Of a stretch of 30,538 nt of DNA, positions 1 through 7,690 are shown piece after piece (position 1 is the stretch's first letter; every line of letters starts with the position of its first letter). The DNA is taken from assembly GCA_024278775.1 (NCBI GenBank), contig JAJRSP010000172.1, positions 1 to 30,538 on the forward strand, written 5' to 3'. Position numbers and translations under genes: made by a program. The DNA comes from Planctomycetota bacterium (lineage in GTDB: Bacteria > Planctomycetota > Phycisphaerae > UBA1845). The notes under the pieces were generated by a model, which worked only from the letters and a program-made list of their open reading frames with translations, ran no database searches and was not told where the DNA came from.

Positions 1-183
1 GACTGAATCAACAGCTATCGGACGTCGGGGCGAGGCGATACCACACCTTGGCGAGCCGGGGACGTGGGAAAAAAACGGGCACGACACAGACGCCACCTGA
101 CGCCTGCGATCGGAACCCAACACGGGAAACACAGCATGCGGAGTCAACCCACGAAGCGTGTGGGTCCATCCCCGCAACTGGCC

Positions 184-215
184 ATTGTTCAGAACGGCTA
201 TTGTTCAGAAGTGCG
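184..215. repeat. Short tandem direct repeat downstream of the first gene
   Basis: The 11-mer ATTGTTCAGAA occurs at 184-194 and again at 200-210, so the period is 16 bases; the remaining 5 bases of each unit differ. The repeat lies just past the stop codon of the minus-strand gene ending at 230. A weak 6-bp inverted repeat (ACCCAC at 147-152, GTGGGT at 160-165) is nearby. The rest of 1-229 contains only short unconvincing frames and no recognisable gene. The function is unknown; it may be chance or part of a 3' untranslated region. Confidence 0.4.
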
Positions 216-229
216 CTTTTCCAGAGGTG

Positions 230-1240
230 TTACTTTCCGGAGGAATGAGCCGTAGCGCCGTCGGTCGCCTGGTGGGCACGCTGTCGCAGCATATCCAGCG
301 CCTCACGAACCTCTGTGGCCATACGGGTGTTCGGAAAGTCACGAACAATCTCCAACCCGACCGTCAAGGCGTCCTGCCAACGACGTTCCGTCACGGCGAA
401 GCGAAACTGCACACCAAGCTGTAGTAGCTTTTCCTTAAACACCGTGCGTGCGGTGTTCTGAAGCTCCTCCCCCTCGGCCGGAGAAAGGTACTGGTCCAAC
501 TCCTTAAGAACGTCGATCGCGAGATCCGTATCGGTTCGGCGCACGGCGTCTTCCCAGGCGAGCTTAAGCTCCTGCTTGTGTTGCTCCTGCAACGCGTTCA
601 TTCGATCTTGCAGATTTTGGACGCGCGAGTCATCCGGCAAGGCGAGCAGAAGGCGATCAATCTCCGTCCGGGCACGACCCCAGTCGTGCGACTCGAAATG
701 GCTGTCGATCAACTCAATCGCCTCAGTCAACTTGGCCTGAATACGCTCCTCGCGCGCGTCGTCCACTTCCTCACGGATGCGGGCACCCTCTTCGTTAAAG
801 CCAAACCGCCGCTCCATTTCATCGATCAAGCTGATCGCGGCATCCCAGCGCTCACCGCGAATATTGTTCCGAATGGTCTCGCGCAACGCATCAAGCTCCT
901 CATCGCGCCGGGCCAGAGACTTGGCGGCATCCGAAATTCTCGTGTTCTCCGCAATCGCTTCCAGCGTAAGATGCTGAGCGGACAGCGTGGACTGCATATC
1001 GCGAATCTCTCCGAGCTGCCGGTTGATCGTTGACTCCACCTTCAACAACAACGGCATGAAGGTCATCGCGATCACGGCCAGAAAAAGCAGAAAGCCGCCC
1101 GCCACGATCATCCACGCCCCGCCCGAGTCGCTGTAGGCCACCCCAAGCCCCACGAGAATCAACGAGCCGAGCATGGCCAACGCACAGGCCACATTCTGAA
1201 TCCAACGAATCCGGGAAAATCTTCCTAAGGACTCCGCCAT
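230..1240 (-). CDS. Membrane-anchored helical-repeat protein of unknown function
   Basis: I do not recognise a named family. From the ATG at 1240 the protein has 336 residues. Two hydrophobic segments (about residues 11-37 and 40-65) put the N-terminus in the inner membrane. They are followed by a long charged alpha-helical region rich in Glu, Arg and Leu that reads as coiled coil plus tetratricopeptide-like helical hairpins (for example the 'RWDAAISLIDEMERRFG' and 'DWGRARTEIDRLLLALPDD' segments). This suggests a cytoplasmic scaffold or protein-interaction role, which is inference. The ATG at 1240 is preferred over the upstream GTG/ATG frame extension to 1267 because AGGA lies 9 bases before it. 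It sits 87 bases downstream of the small membrane-protein gene at 1328-1567 on the same strand and may be cotranscribed. Confidence 0.75.
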   Translation of the reverse strand: MAESLGRFSRIRWIQNVACALAMLGSLILVGLGVAYSDSGGAWMIVAGGFLLFLAVIAMTFMPLLLKVESTINRQLGEIRDMQSTLSAQHLTLEAIAENTRISDAAKSLARRDEELDALRETIRNNIRGERWDAAISLIDEMERRFGFNEEGARIREEVDDAREERIQAKLTEAIELIDSHFESHDWGRARTEIDRLLLALPDDSRVQNLQDRMNALQEQHKQELKLAWEDAVRRTDTDLAIDVLKELDQYLSPAEGEELQNTARTVFKEKLLQLGVQFRFAVTERRWQDALTVGLEIVRDFPNTRMATEVREALDMLRQRAHQATDGATAHSSGK

Positions 1241-1327
1241 GACCGACCATCCTGTGAGGCGACGCACCTGTGGTTCGCCGCGACCATTTCAATCCCGTAC
1301 ACGCCGTAAGTCTACCCCGATTCCACC

Positions 1328-1567
1328 TCAGGTTCGAGCAACAAACTCGCGGTGATGCTGTGCTCCCTCACCAACTGGTTGCGCGACGAGTAGCTCTTCC
1401 TGCTCCGCGCGCGCCGCGATCGCTCGTTCGTACGCTTTCCGAGCCCGCGCATCCTTAGCCTGGAGGCTTCGTTCGGTCCGCTCGATCTCATAGGCAATGA
1501 TCCGCAGGAAGGACAATGTGCCCAAACCGCACACACCACCCCACCCTGTTAGTTTCCAACCACTCAT
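1328..1567 (-). CDS. Small membrane protein with coiled-coil tail (hypothetical)
   Basis: A protein of 79 residues with a moderately hydrophobic N-terminal segment (about residues 5-24), then a strongly charged helix rich in Ala, Arg and Glu (ERTERSLQAKDARARKAY and onward) that looks like a short coiled coil. No family is recognised. Tandem ATG codons occur at 1570 and 1567; the one at 1567 is preferred because AGGA ends 6 bases before it. The same frame stays open upstream to 1717, but that stretch has no ribosome site and unlikely composition. Its topology resembles that of the larger downstream membrane protein (230-1240), so the two may work together; this rests only on adjacency and shared architecture. 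Confidence 0.5.
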   Translation of the reverse strand: MSGWKLTGWGGVCGLGTLSFLRIIAYEIERTERSLQAKDARARKAYERAIAARAEQEELLVAQPVGEGAQHHREFVART

Positions 1568-1750
1568 CATACGTCCTGTGCAAGTGTCTCCACTCCTTAT
1601 CGGCACAACTACGGACCACACCGACCCCACCTGGCCATAATATCGGCACCTTAACGTTATCGGACTATTACGGCCAACATCCCATTCTCCCAGGCACGCT
1701 CCAATCACCGTAACCAACTGACCAGAAATAGTTTACAGTAAGTCCGGCCT

Positions 1751-2092
1751 CTACAAATCAAGAAGGATGCGCAGGCGATCCTCAACCTGCGTCATGGTTT
1801 CCTCGCACACGGATCCCACGCGATGCACCAGGCGAACTCGCGAAACACACCGCGGTTGATCGCACTGAATACAGCTATGATACTTCAACCCACCCTCCGG
1901 CGGGTACACCTCGATATGCATGGGGATGTCACGATACGTGCTTGTGATGGGAACGATCACGACCAAGGCAATGGGCGCGTGGTTGAAGCGGTCCACCGAT
2001 ACCACCAAGGCGGGGCGACGTTTGCCTTGCTCCAAGCCAGGGTTGTTGCCGAGATCGACAAGCCACACCTCACCCCTGGAAGGCAAGGCCAT
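1751..2092 (-). CDS. mazF: MazF/PemK-family mRNA interferase toxin
   Basis: A 113-residue protein of normal length for the MazF/PemK family, whose members are ribosome-independent endoribonucleases that cut mRNA at short motifs and stop growth. The N-terminal SH3-like barrel signature is clear: GEVWLVDLG at residues 7-15, the conserved arginine in KRRPALVVS (24-32), and the PITS strand (48-51) that normally supplies the catalytic Thr/Ser. The region usually reading 'cDQiRtv..RL' is here SCIQCDQPRCVSRVRL, adding cysteines (C74, C77, C82, C96 by my count). The gene begins 2 bases after the antitoxin stop codon (TAG-TT-ATG), with a GGAGG site inside the end of the antitoxin gene, so translation is probably coupled to it. 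All expected motifs are present and the frame is intact, so the toxin is likely functional. Confidence 0.93.
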   Translation of the reverse strand: MALPSRGEVWLVDLGNNPGLEQGKRRPALVVSVDRFNHAPIALVVIVPITSTYRDIPMHIEVYPPEGGLKYHSCIQCDQPRCVSRVRLVHRVGSVCEETMTQVEDRLRILLDL

Positions 2093-2094
2093 AA

Positions 2095-2364
2095 CTAATC
2101 ATCCTCCAGCCCGTCGCACAGAGTCACATCCCATTCACTCTGCTCGGCTTCCAACGCAGCCGCCGTTTCAGAATCCTGGAGAAGGCTGGCATAGGCCGAG
2201 TGGGTCTCGTCGAGGATCAGTTGTCGGCGATAGGCCTCGATCGCTTCCTCGGCCACCCCCTGCATGGAGCTACCCCGACCCTCCGCAATCACTCTGAGCG
2301 TATCCCGCGTCTCAGCCGTCACACGAAGCATCGCGGTGTCGCTTGTTTTTCTCGCCCTTGCCAT
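2095..2364 (-). CDS. Ribbon-helix-helix-like antitoxin of the MazF module
   Basis: An 89-residue protein that directly precedes the mazF gene. Residues about 11-45 (TAMLRVTAETRDTLRVIAEG, then a helix ending EEAIEAYRRQ) match the beta-strand plus two-helix pattern of ribbon-helix-helix antitoxins, which bind their own promoter as dimers. The C-terminus is acidic (EQSEWDVTLCDGLEDD), as expected for a flexible toxin-neutralising tail. The start at 2364 has GGAGAGG 7 bases upstream; the frame stays open to 2511, but that extension crosses the promoter and is Arg-rich, so it is not used. Autorepression through the palindrome at 2409-2426 is likely. The family call comes from pattern and context, not from a database match. 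Confidence 0.88.
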   Translation of the reverse strand: MARARKTSDTAMLRVTAETRDTLRVIAEGRGSSMQGVAEEAIEAYRRQLILDETHSAYASLLQDSETAAALEAEQSEWDVTLCDGLEDD

Positions 2365-2407
2365 TCCCGAACCTCTCCGGTGTTTCACCAAACTCATCAA
2401 CCGAATA

Positions 2408-2436
2408 AGTATACGCGAACGTATACCATTATGCAA
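2408..2436 (-). promoter_or_regulatory. Sigma-70-type promoter of the toxin-antitoxin operon
   Basis: On the minus strand the sequence reads TTGCAT (plus-strand 2431-2436), exactly 17 bases, then TATACT (2408-2413). These match the -35 and -10 consensus at 4 of 6 and 5 of 6 positions with ideal spacing. Transcription would start near 2400 and give a leader of about 36 bases before the antitoxin ATG at 2364. The -10 element overlaps the palindrome described separately. Confidence 0.72.
2409..2426. promoter_or_regulatory. Perfect palindrome, probable antitoxin operator
   Basis: GTATACG and CGTATAC are perfect 7-bp inverted arms separated by the 4 bases CGAA. The site covers the spacer and most of the -10 hexamer of the toxin-antitoxin promoter, so a bound antitoxin dimer or toxin-antitoxin complex would block RNA polymerase. 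The placement is seen in the sequence; binding is inferred from the usual behaviour of ribbon-helix-helix antitoxins. Confidence 0.7.
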
Positions 2437-2536
2437 GCGAAGAGGTCTACCTATTAGAAATCTTTTCTGTCTACCCAGGCCGAACCTACAGACCGATCGC
2501 CGCCGCACCATTATCGGACATGCCCAAGACCGGCGG

Positions 2537-2557
2537 AAAAGGGGTAAGACAGCCCCT
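2537..2557 (-). terminator. Weak possible terminator after ilvE
   Basis: Read on the minus strand, a 5-bp stem (AGGGG/CCCCT, loop of 8) is followed by a short T run, about 60 bases past the ilvE stop codon. The stem is short and another hairpin (CGCGA/TCGCG) lies next to it, so this is a tentative end for the lysS-lol-ilvE operon. Confidence 0.3.
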
Positions 2558-2615
2558 CACGCGACAGCGATTCGCGTCGGGCCGACGGGGAAAGGGAACA
2601 AACATTTCCGGACCG

Positions 2616-3533
2616 CTACGCGTTACGATAGGCGATGAAATCTGCGATGAGCTTCTTGGTGATCGGACCCGGCGTGCCATCACCAACGACTCGCTTTTCG
2701 ATCTCCGTAATCGGGATCACCTCGGCGGCGGTACCGGTCGCAAAGCACTCATCTGCGATATACAGATCGTGTCGGACGATCGACTTCTCAAGGACGGTGA
2801 AACCCCGTTTTTCCGCGAGCTCCATCACGAGATGTCGCGTGATACCGTCGAGAATGCCCTCGCAGGTGGGCGGTGTGACAATCTGCCCATCTATGACGAG
2901 AAAGATGTTGTCTCCGGTACACTCGGCCACGTGCCCCTGCGCCGTCAGCATGATCGCTTCGTCGGCACCGGCGTCGCGTGCTTCGAGTTTGGCCATCACA
3001 TTGTTCAGATAATTCAGCGATTTGACTCGCGGGCTCGTACTGTTCGGATGATTGCGCGTAATACTGGACACGATGCAGTGCAAACCCCGCTCATAGGCCT
3101 CCGGCGGATAGAGTGCAATCTTGTCTGCAATGACAATCACCATCGGACAGGCCGTGTGCGCGATCGAAATCCCGAGCGAGCCGATGCCGCGCGTCACGAT
3201 CAGGCGAATGTAGCCGTCACCGTCAATACCATTGGCAGCCATGGTTTGGTGCATCGCCTCGGCCACCTCTTTCGGCGTCATGGGGATGTCAAGCCGGATG
3301 GACTTGGCCGATTGAAAGATACGCTTGATGTGCTCCGCTTCTTTGAAAATCTTGGCGTTATAGACGCGGATCCCCTCAAACACGCCGTCACCATAGAGCA
3401 GCGCATGATCAAACACGCTGACGCGGGCCTCCGAAGCAGGAACCAACTCGGTGCCCATCCAGATTTTCAGATCGGCGCGAGGCTCAAACGGGTTTTGTGA
3501 CATCCTCTGTACCTCAGTAGTGGCCGTGGTCAT
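2616..3533 (-). CDS. ilvE: Branched-chain-amino-acid aminotransferase
   Basis: IlvE is a PLP-dependent class IV aminotransferase that makes valine, leucine and isoleucine from their 2-keto acids using glutamate. The protein has 305 residues, close to the usual length. Visible motifs are the N-terminal VFDHALLYGDGVFEGIRVY (about 40-58), the PLP-binding lysine K171 in RVKSLNYLNN, the conserved glutamate in ECTGDNIF (about 204-211) and the phosphate-contact segment FATGTAAEV (about 264-272). The ATG at 3533 has GGGGAGG 7 bases upstream; an internal Met at residue 11 is an alternative. It is the last gene of the lysS-lolC/E-lolD-ilvE cluster, 23 bases after lolD. The partner genes do not explain an amino acid biosynthesis role, so the grouping may be only transcriptional. 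D-amino-acid transaminase is a related alternative, but the motifs fit IlvE better. Confidence 0.93.
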   Translation of the reverse strand: MTTATTEVQRMSQNPFEPRADLKIWMGTELVPASEARVSVFDHALLYGDGVFEGIRVYNAKIFKEAEHIKRIFQSAKSIRLDIPMTPKEVAEAMHQTMAANGIDGDGYIRLIVTRGIGSLGISIAHTACPMVIVIADKIALYPPEAYERGLHCIVSSITRNHPNSTSPRVKSLNYLNNVMAKLEARDAGADEAIMLTAQGHVAECTGDNIFLVIDGQIVTPPTCEGILDGITRHLVMELAEKRGFTVLEKSIVRHDLYIADECFATGTAAEVIPITEIEKRVVGDGTPGPITKKLIADFIAYRNA

Positions 3534-3556
3534 GGCTAATCCTCCCCTGGCTGTAG

Positions 3557-4270
3557 CTATGCCGAAAACAGCTCGGACGCCGCCAGGGCCGCCCCCACAA
3601 TCTCCCCGTCACGAAGCCGAACCACGCGGTGGGCCCGCGACGCGACGTTGGGATCGTGAGTGACCATAACGACGGTCTGACCGTCCTTATTCACTTGCGT
3701 CAACAGATCCAATATGTCGGCACCCATCGACGCATCCAGGTTACCCGTTGGCTCGTCTGCGAGCAAGAGCGACGGAGCGTTTATTAGCGCCCGGGCGATG
3801 GCTACCCGCTGACGCTCACCGCCGGAAAGTTCTGCAGGACGGTGCTTTACGCGTTGCAACAGCCCCACGCGATCCAGGATTTCCGTGGCGGCGCGGCGGG
3901 CGTTGGAGCGATTCACACCCCACGACAGGAGCGAATGCGTCACCAACTTCGGAAGCAGCACATTCTCCAGCACGGTCAATTCAGGGAGCAAATGGTAAAA
4001 CTGGAACACAAATCCTACCTCGCGATTGCGGTACGCCTCTCTGGCCGACGTAGGCATGTCGAAAATGTTCCGCCCTGCAAACTCCACCGAACCCATGTCC
4101 GGCGTATCCAACGCCCCGAGGATGTGCAGCAGCGTACTCTTGCCGGAACCGCTGGACCCCATGATGACAAGAAATTCGCCGCGTTCGGCCGACAACCCGG
4201 CTCCACGCAGCACGCGTAGCTTGGACGGGCCCATCCGATACGCCTTATGGATGTTGCGAACTTTCAGCAT
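3557..4270 (-). CDS. lolD: Lipoprotein-releasing ABC transporter ATP-binding protein
   Basis: A 237-residue cytoplasmic ATPase of the LolD/MacB class that powers extraction of lipoproteins from the inner membrane. All nucleotide-binding motifs are intact: Walker A GSSGSGKST (38-46), Q-loop glutamine at about 90, signature LSGGERQRVAIARAL (148-162), Walker B LLLADEPTGNLD (168-179) and switch histidine H205. The segment PDMGSVEFAGRNIF (about 57-70) resembles LolD. The ATG at 4270 lies 9 bases after the permease stop codon, with AAGGG overlapping that stop, so the two are probably translationally coupled. LolD-type ATPases are hard to separate from MacB- or FtsE-like ones by sequence alone; the partner permease favours a Lol role. 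Confidence 0.9.
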   Translation of the reverse strand: MLKVRNIHKAYRMGPSKLRVLRGAGLSAERGEFLVIMGSSGSGKSTLLHILGALDTPDMGSVEFAGRNIFDMPTSAREAYRNREVGFVFQFYHLLPELTVLENVLLPKLVTHSLLSWGVNRSNARRAATEILDRVGLLQRVKHRPAELSGGERQRVAIARALINAPSLLLADEPTGNLDASMGADILDLLTQVNKDGQTVVMVTHDPNVASRAHRVVRLRDGEIVGAALAASELFSA

Positions 4271-4279
4271 ACGCCGCCC

Positions 4280-5866
4280 TTATTCGTAACGAAGTGCCTT
4301 CACCGGCCATACACGAGCGGCCAGAAAAGCCGGTAACAACGAACCAAGAATGGACGCCACGATCGCCATGCTCCCGACCCATACTGCATCCGCCGTCTTT
4401 ACGACCTCGGGTATTCGATCAAACGAGTAGACATCCGGACTCCAAATCCGTAGTTGCGGGTTGAACTGAGCGAGCAGGTCTTGGATGTCGTTCACATTCC
4501 ACACAAACAGGCAACCGACGAAAACGCCGAGGATCGCACCGACAATCCCAACAGCCCCCCCATAGACGACGAACAGCGCAGCCACCCCGCGGGCACTACC
4601 GCCTAGCGCCTTGACGATACCGATATCCCGCGTTTTTTTCTCCACGATCATATAGAAAATGCAACCGACCAATACGATCGCCACCATACTGATTAACGCA
4701 AACAGAAACGTGACCAGCACCTTTTCTTTCTCAACAGCGGCAATAAAGGCACGTTGCAGATCCTCCCAGGTGGACGTGTCCACAAAACCCACAAGCTGCG
4801 TTTCGTTCTGATCCAACTCCTCCGCGTGCAACGCGAGAAAACGTGTCCACGCGTCTCGGATCACTTCCTTGCCCGTGTTGAGCTCCACGCCCTCGTTCAG
4901 CTTGATCAGAAGCTGGTTGGTGCGCGGTTTTGTCATCGAACCGTCGATACGCTCCTGAGCATCCATGGCGAGCTTGTGCTGCATCGTCTCGAAGTCGACG
5001 TACATCTGCATACTGTCCACTTCGTAGATACCGGTATGTGAGTCATCCACGTAGCGGAGCAGCAGCTTCACAGGCGGCTCCCCCCCCACATTGCCCGTGG
5101 CACTAAGAGGCATCAGCGTGACCGCGACGTCAGCCCCACGCGCCAGGTGCCGCTCAAAACGCCCGTCCGCTTTTCGATAGAAGATGAGATCACAGCCCAG
5201 TATCGCACCGGGCCACGCTTTCTTGTAATACCCCGGCGCGTTCGGGCCGATCGCAAACACACGCTCCCCCGGGTAACCCAGCGCAGAAGGGTACATCGCT
5301 TTTTCATAAGGAAGCTTATCAAATGCGGCGATGGCGTTCGGATCTTTTTCTGCGTCGCGCCACTTCTGGTTGGCGGTTTCCAGGTCGGGGGGCAGTTTCA
5401 GCTCACCGGTTGACGTGAAACCGGCCACCGGCATCTGCTGCTGCTGGAGGTTCGTCGTTCCAGGATAATAGTGCTCGTAATGAAGGCCGGCTCCGAATTC
5501 TGTGACGCGCATGTAGTCTTTCAGACAGATCCCCAGAACCCGCGCGGGTTTGGTTTCCGTGGTTTCCGGAACACGGAACACACCGTAGCTGTAGATCACC
5601 GGCGTGGCGAGTGTCACCGTGTCAGGGAGTTCTTCGTACAAGTAGTCCGTGAACTCCTGATAGAGCGGAAAGCCCTGCAGAGAGCCGGCGTCCATGATGA
5701 TCTCACCAAACAATCCCTTGGATCGCGTGCGGATCGTGTCGAGAAAACCACCCATCACGCTCAGCACAACGAGCACCATCGCCACGCACAATGTCACCGC
5801 GGCGACGCCGAAAAACGCGATCAGCTTCGTATGCAGGTAGCGCCAGGCTAAAAACCACTTATACAT
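4280..5866 (-). CDS. Lol-type lipoprotein exporter permease (FtsX family)
   Basis: A 528-residue inner-membrane permease with the LolC/LolE layout: one membrane segment at about 16-38, a large extracytoplasmic domain (about 40-380), then three segments at about 382-408, 428-456 and 494-518. The cytoplasmic coupling motif EKKTRDIGIVKALGGS (409-424) between segments 2 and 3 is typical of LolC/E and MacB-type permeases, and the C-terminus PVKALRYE is also typical. It is clearly longer than the roughly 400 residues usual for LolC or LolE, with extra sequence in the extracytoplasmic domain. Only one permease gene is present, so it may form a homodimer like LolF; a second permease elsewhere cannot be excluded. 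The start at 5866 has a poor ribosome site and lies 12 bases after lysS, suggesting reliance on coupling. Confidence 0.87.
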   Translation of the reverse strand: MYKWFLAWRYLHTKLIAFFGVAAVTLCVAMVLVVLSVMGGFLDTIRTRSKGLFGEIIMDAGSLQGFPLYQEFTDYLYEELPDTVTLATPVIYSYGVFRVPETTETKPARVLGICLKDYMRVTEFGAGLHYEHYYPGTTNLQQQQMPVAGFTSTGELKLPPDLETANQKWRDAEKDPNAIAAFDKLPYEKAMYPSALGYPGERVFAIGPNAPGYYKKAWPGAILGCDLIFYRKADGRFERHLARGADVAVTLMPLSATGNVGGEPPVKLLLRYVDDSHTGIYEVDSMQMYVDFETMQHKLAMDAQERIDGSMTKPRTNQLLIKLNEGVELNTGKEVIRDAWTRFLALHAEELDQNETQLVGFVDTSTWEDLQRAFIAAVEKEKVLVTFLFALISMVAIVLVGCIFYMIVEKKTRDIGIVKALGGSARGVAALFVVYGGAVGIVGAILGVFVGCLFVWNVNDIQDLLAQFNPQLRIWSPDVYSFDRIPEVVKTADAVWVGSMAIVASILGSLLPAFLAARVWPVKALRYE

Positions 5867-5878
5867 AAATACTTTGAA

Positions 5879-7600
5879 TCATGATCGGCCCGAAGGCTGT
5901 CGGCCCTCGGCGCGCGCTTCCGCCCTGGAGCCATCCTTGGTTTCGGACGACGTGACGACGGCCTCCGCACCGGTTTTTTGAGTTCGTTGCAACGGAAAGA
6001 GGATCACGTCTCGAATACTCGAGCTCCCGGTCAGCATCATCACCAGCCGGTCAATCCCCACGCCCAGGCCACCAGCCGGCGGCATACCATACTCCAGAGC
6101 CAACACAAAATCTTCATCCATGACCGCCATGGTTTCGTCGCCCTCGCCCGCGACTTTCTGCGCCAAGTTGGACCGTTGCACCTGCGGATCGTTCAGCTCC
6201 GTATAGGCATTGCCCAGTTCCATCCCGCAGACAAACGCCTCAAACCGCAACGCGATGTGCCCATCCTCCGGATGACGCCGCGTCAGCGGACAAATGGCGG
6301 CCGGATAGTCGTACACGAAAGTCGGCTGGATCAGGTGCGACTCGACCGTCGCCTCAAACAGATCATTCACGACCACCGCATCATCCTTGCGCGCATGGTC
6401 GATGCCAAGCTCATCCGCCTTCTTTCGCACAGCGGCCACGTCATCCATAGACACCCCGGCGTGTTCCCACAGCAGATCGCCGTAGCGCTTTCGGCACCAC
6501 GGCGGCGTGAGATCAATCACATGCCCCAAGAACACGGTCATCATGCGACCTCGGGCGATCCCGTCGCGTGCCTCTCGATAGGCGGATAGGTGTTCCCGCT
6601 CGGTGAACTCGGTCGCCGCAGCTTCCGCGGCCCCCTCATTCTCATCTCCCTCTTTCGGTTCAGCCAGCCGTTCATACTCGCGTTCCAAGGTTTCACATCG
6701 GGCCGGTAGTGCGGTTTTGGTGGACACTTCGAAACCGGCCGCCGTCATCTGCTCCACACGCTCCATCATCACGTGGTAATCCGCGTACGCTTCGTACAAC
6801 TCGATCATCGTAAACTCAGGGTTGTGCTTGGTGCTGATGCCCTCGTTGCGAAAGTTGCGGCTGACCTCAAACACGCGGTCCAACCCGCCGACCAACAGCC
6901 GCTTGAGGTATAGCTCCGGGCTGATGCGCAGGTACAACTTCATATCGAGCGTGTTGTGGTGGGTAGTAAAAGGTCTGGCCGCCGCCCCACCGTAGATCGG
7001 CTGGAGCACCGGCGTCTCTACCTCGCAATAGCCCGCATCGACCAAACACTCGCGCACCGCATGAATGATCGCGCTACGCTGCTTGAACACCTCACGAACG
7101 CCCGGATTGGTAAACAAATCCACGTAGCGCCGTCGATACCGCAGATCAATGTCGGTCAGCCCATGCCATTTTTCCGGAGGCGGTCGCAGCGACTTGCAGA
7201 GCACTGTGAGTGAATCCACCCAGAGGGTCAGCTCGGACGTTTTGGTGCGTCCAAGGACTCCGTCAGCCCCGATGATGTCACCCAAGTCCAGTTTCTTAAC
7301 GACCGGCCACGCCTCACCCAGGTCGGCCTTGCTAAGCCCGAGCTGGAGATCGCCGGTGGTGTCACGAATCGTCAGAAACGCGAGCTTGCCCATCACCCGA
7401 AGCAGCACGATCCGACCGGCCAGACGCAAACGAAGCTCGGTTTTTTCTCCGGCGGGGATGGTGAGCGTGGCGGCGGCGGCGCGGGCATCGGCTACGGCCG
7501 AGACATCCGGGAATCGCCCTCCGTAGGGATCGACCCCCAACTCGATCAGGGCGTCACGCTTATTGACTCGCTGCTGGAGGAGGTTGTTCTGCTCGCTCAT
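5879..7600 (-). CDS. lysS: Lysine--tRNA ligase, class II
   Basis: LysS charges tRNA-Lys with lysine. From the ATG at 7600 the protein has 573 residues, against about 500 usually. It shows the N-terminal OB-fold anticodon-binding domain (about 56-136), class II motif 1 region (about 164-195), motif 2 with FRNEGISTKHNPEFTMIE (about 250-267) and motif 3 GLGVGIDRLVMML (about 511-523). The extra length comes from an acidic Ala/Glu-rich insertion (about 295-353, including AEPKEGDENEGAAEAAATE) before VIDLTPPWCRKRYGDLL, and from a hydrophilic C-terminal tail of about 30 residues after the usual LFP end. The frame stays open to 7702, but the first 34 codons look non-native, and MSEQNNLLQQRVNKRD is a typical LysS beginning. 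It is the first gene of the operon with the Lol exporter and ilvE. Confidence 0.95.
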   Translation of the reverse strand: MSEQNNLLQQRVNKRDALIELGVDPYGGRFPDVSAVADARAAAATLTIPAGEKTELRLRLAGRIVLLRVMGKLAFLTIRDTTGDLQLGLSKADLGEAWPVVKKLDLGDIIGADGVLGRTKTSELTLWVDSLTVLCKSLRPPPEKWHGLTDIDLRYRRRYVDLFTNPGVREVFKQRSAIIHAVRECLVDAGYCEVETPVLQPIYGGAAARPFTTHHNTLDMKLYLRISPELYLKRLLVGGLDRVFEVSRNFRNEGISTKHNPEFTMIELYEAYADYHVMMERVEQMTAAGFEVSTKTALPARCETLEREYERLAEPKEGDENEGAAEAAATEFTEREHLSAYREARDGIARGRMMTVFLGHVIDLTPPWCRKRYGDLLWEHAGVSMDDVAAVRKKADELGIDHARKDDAVVVNDLFEATVESHLIQPTFVYDYPAAICPLTRRHPEDGHIALRFEAFVCGMELGNAYTELNDPQVQRSNLAQKVAGEGDETMAVMDEDFVLALEYGMPPAGGLGVGIDRLVMMLTGSSSIRDVILFPLQRTQKTGAEAVVTSSETKDGSRAEARAEGRQPSGRS

Positions 7601-7661
7601 AGGCGTTCCGTGAGAATCGGCCCGACCGGATGTTACGCCATGCGGTCTCCATTCCGGCGCG

Positions 7662-7690
7662 ATCCTAACCGCACGCCGGACGATCGGCAA
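7662..7690 (-). promoter_or_regulatory. Possible promoter of the lysS operon
   Basis: The minus strand carries TTGCCG (plus-strand 7685-7690), 17 bases, then TAGGAT (7662-7667), each matching the sigma-70 consensus at 4 of 6 positions. A start near 7655 would give a leader of about 55 bases before the lysS ATG at 7600. The proposed -35 overlaps the proximal direct repeat of the structured element at 7687-7926. Confidence 0.33.

Noticed and set aside
2520..3500. A 326-codon plus-strand frame
   Set aside because: It lies entirely opposite ilvE, which has all family motifs; the frame gives an Arg/His/Asp-rich protein without family resemblance.
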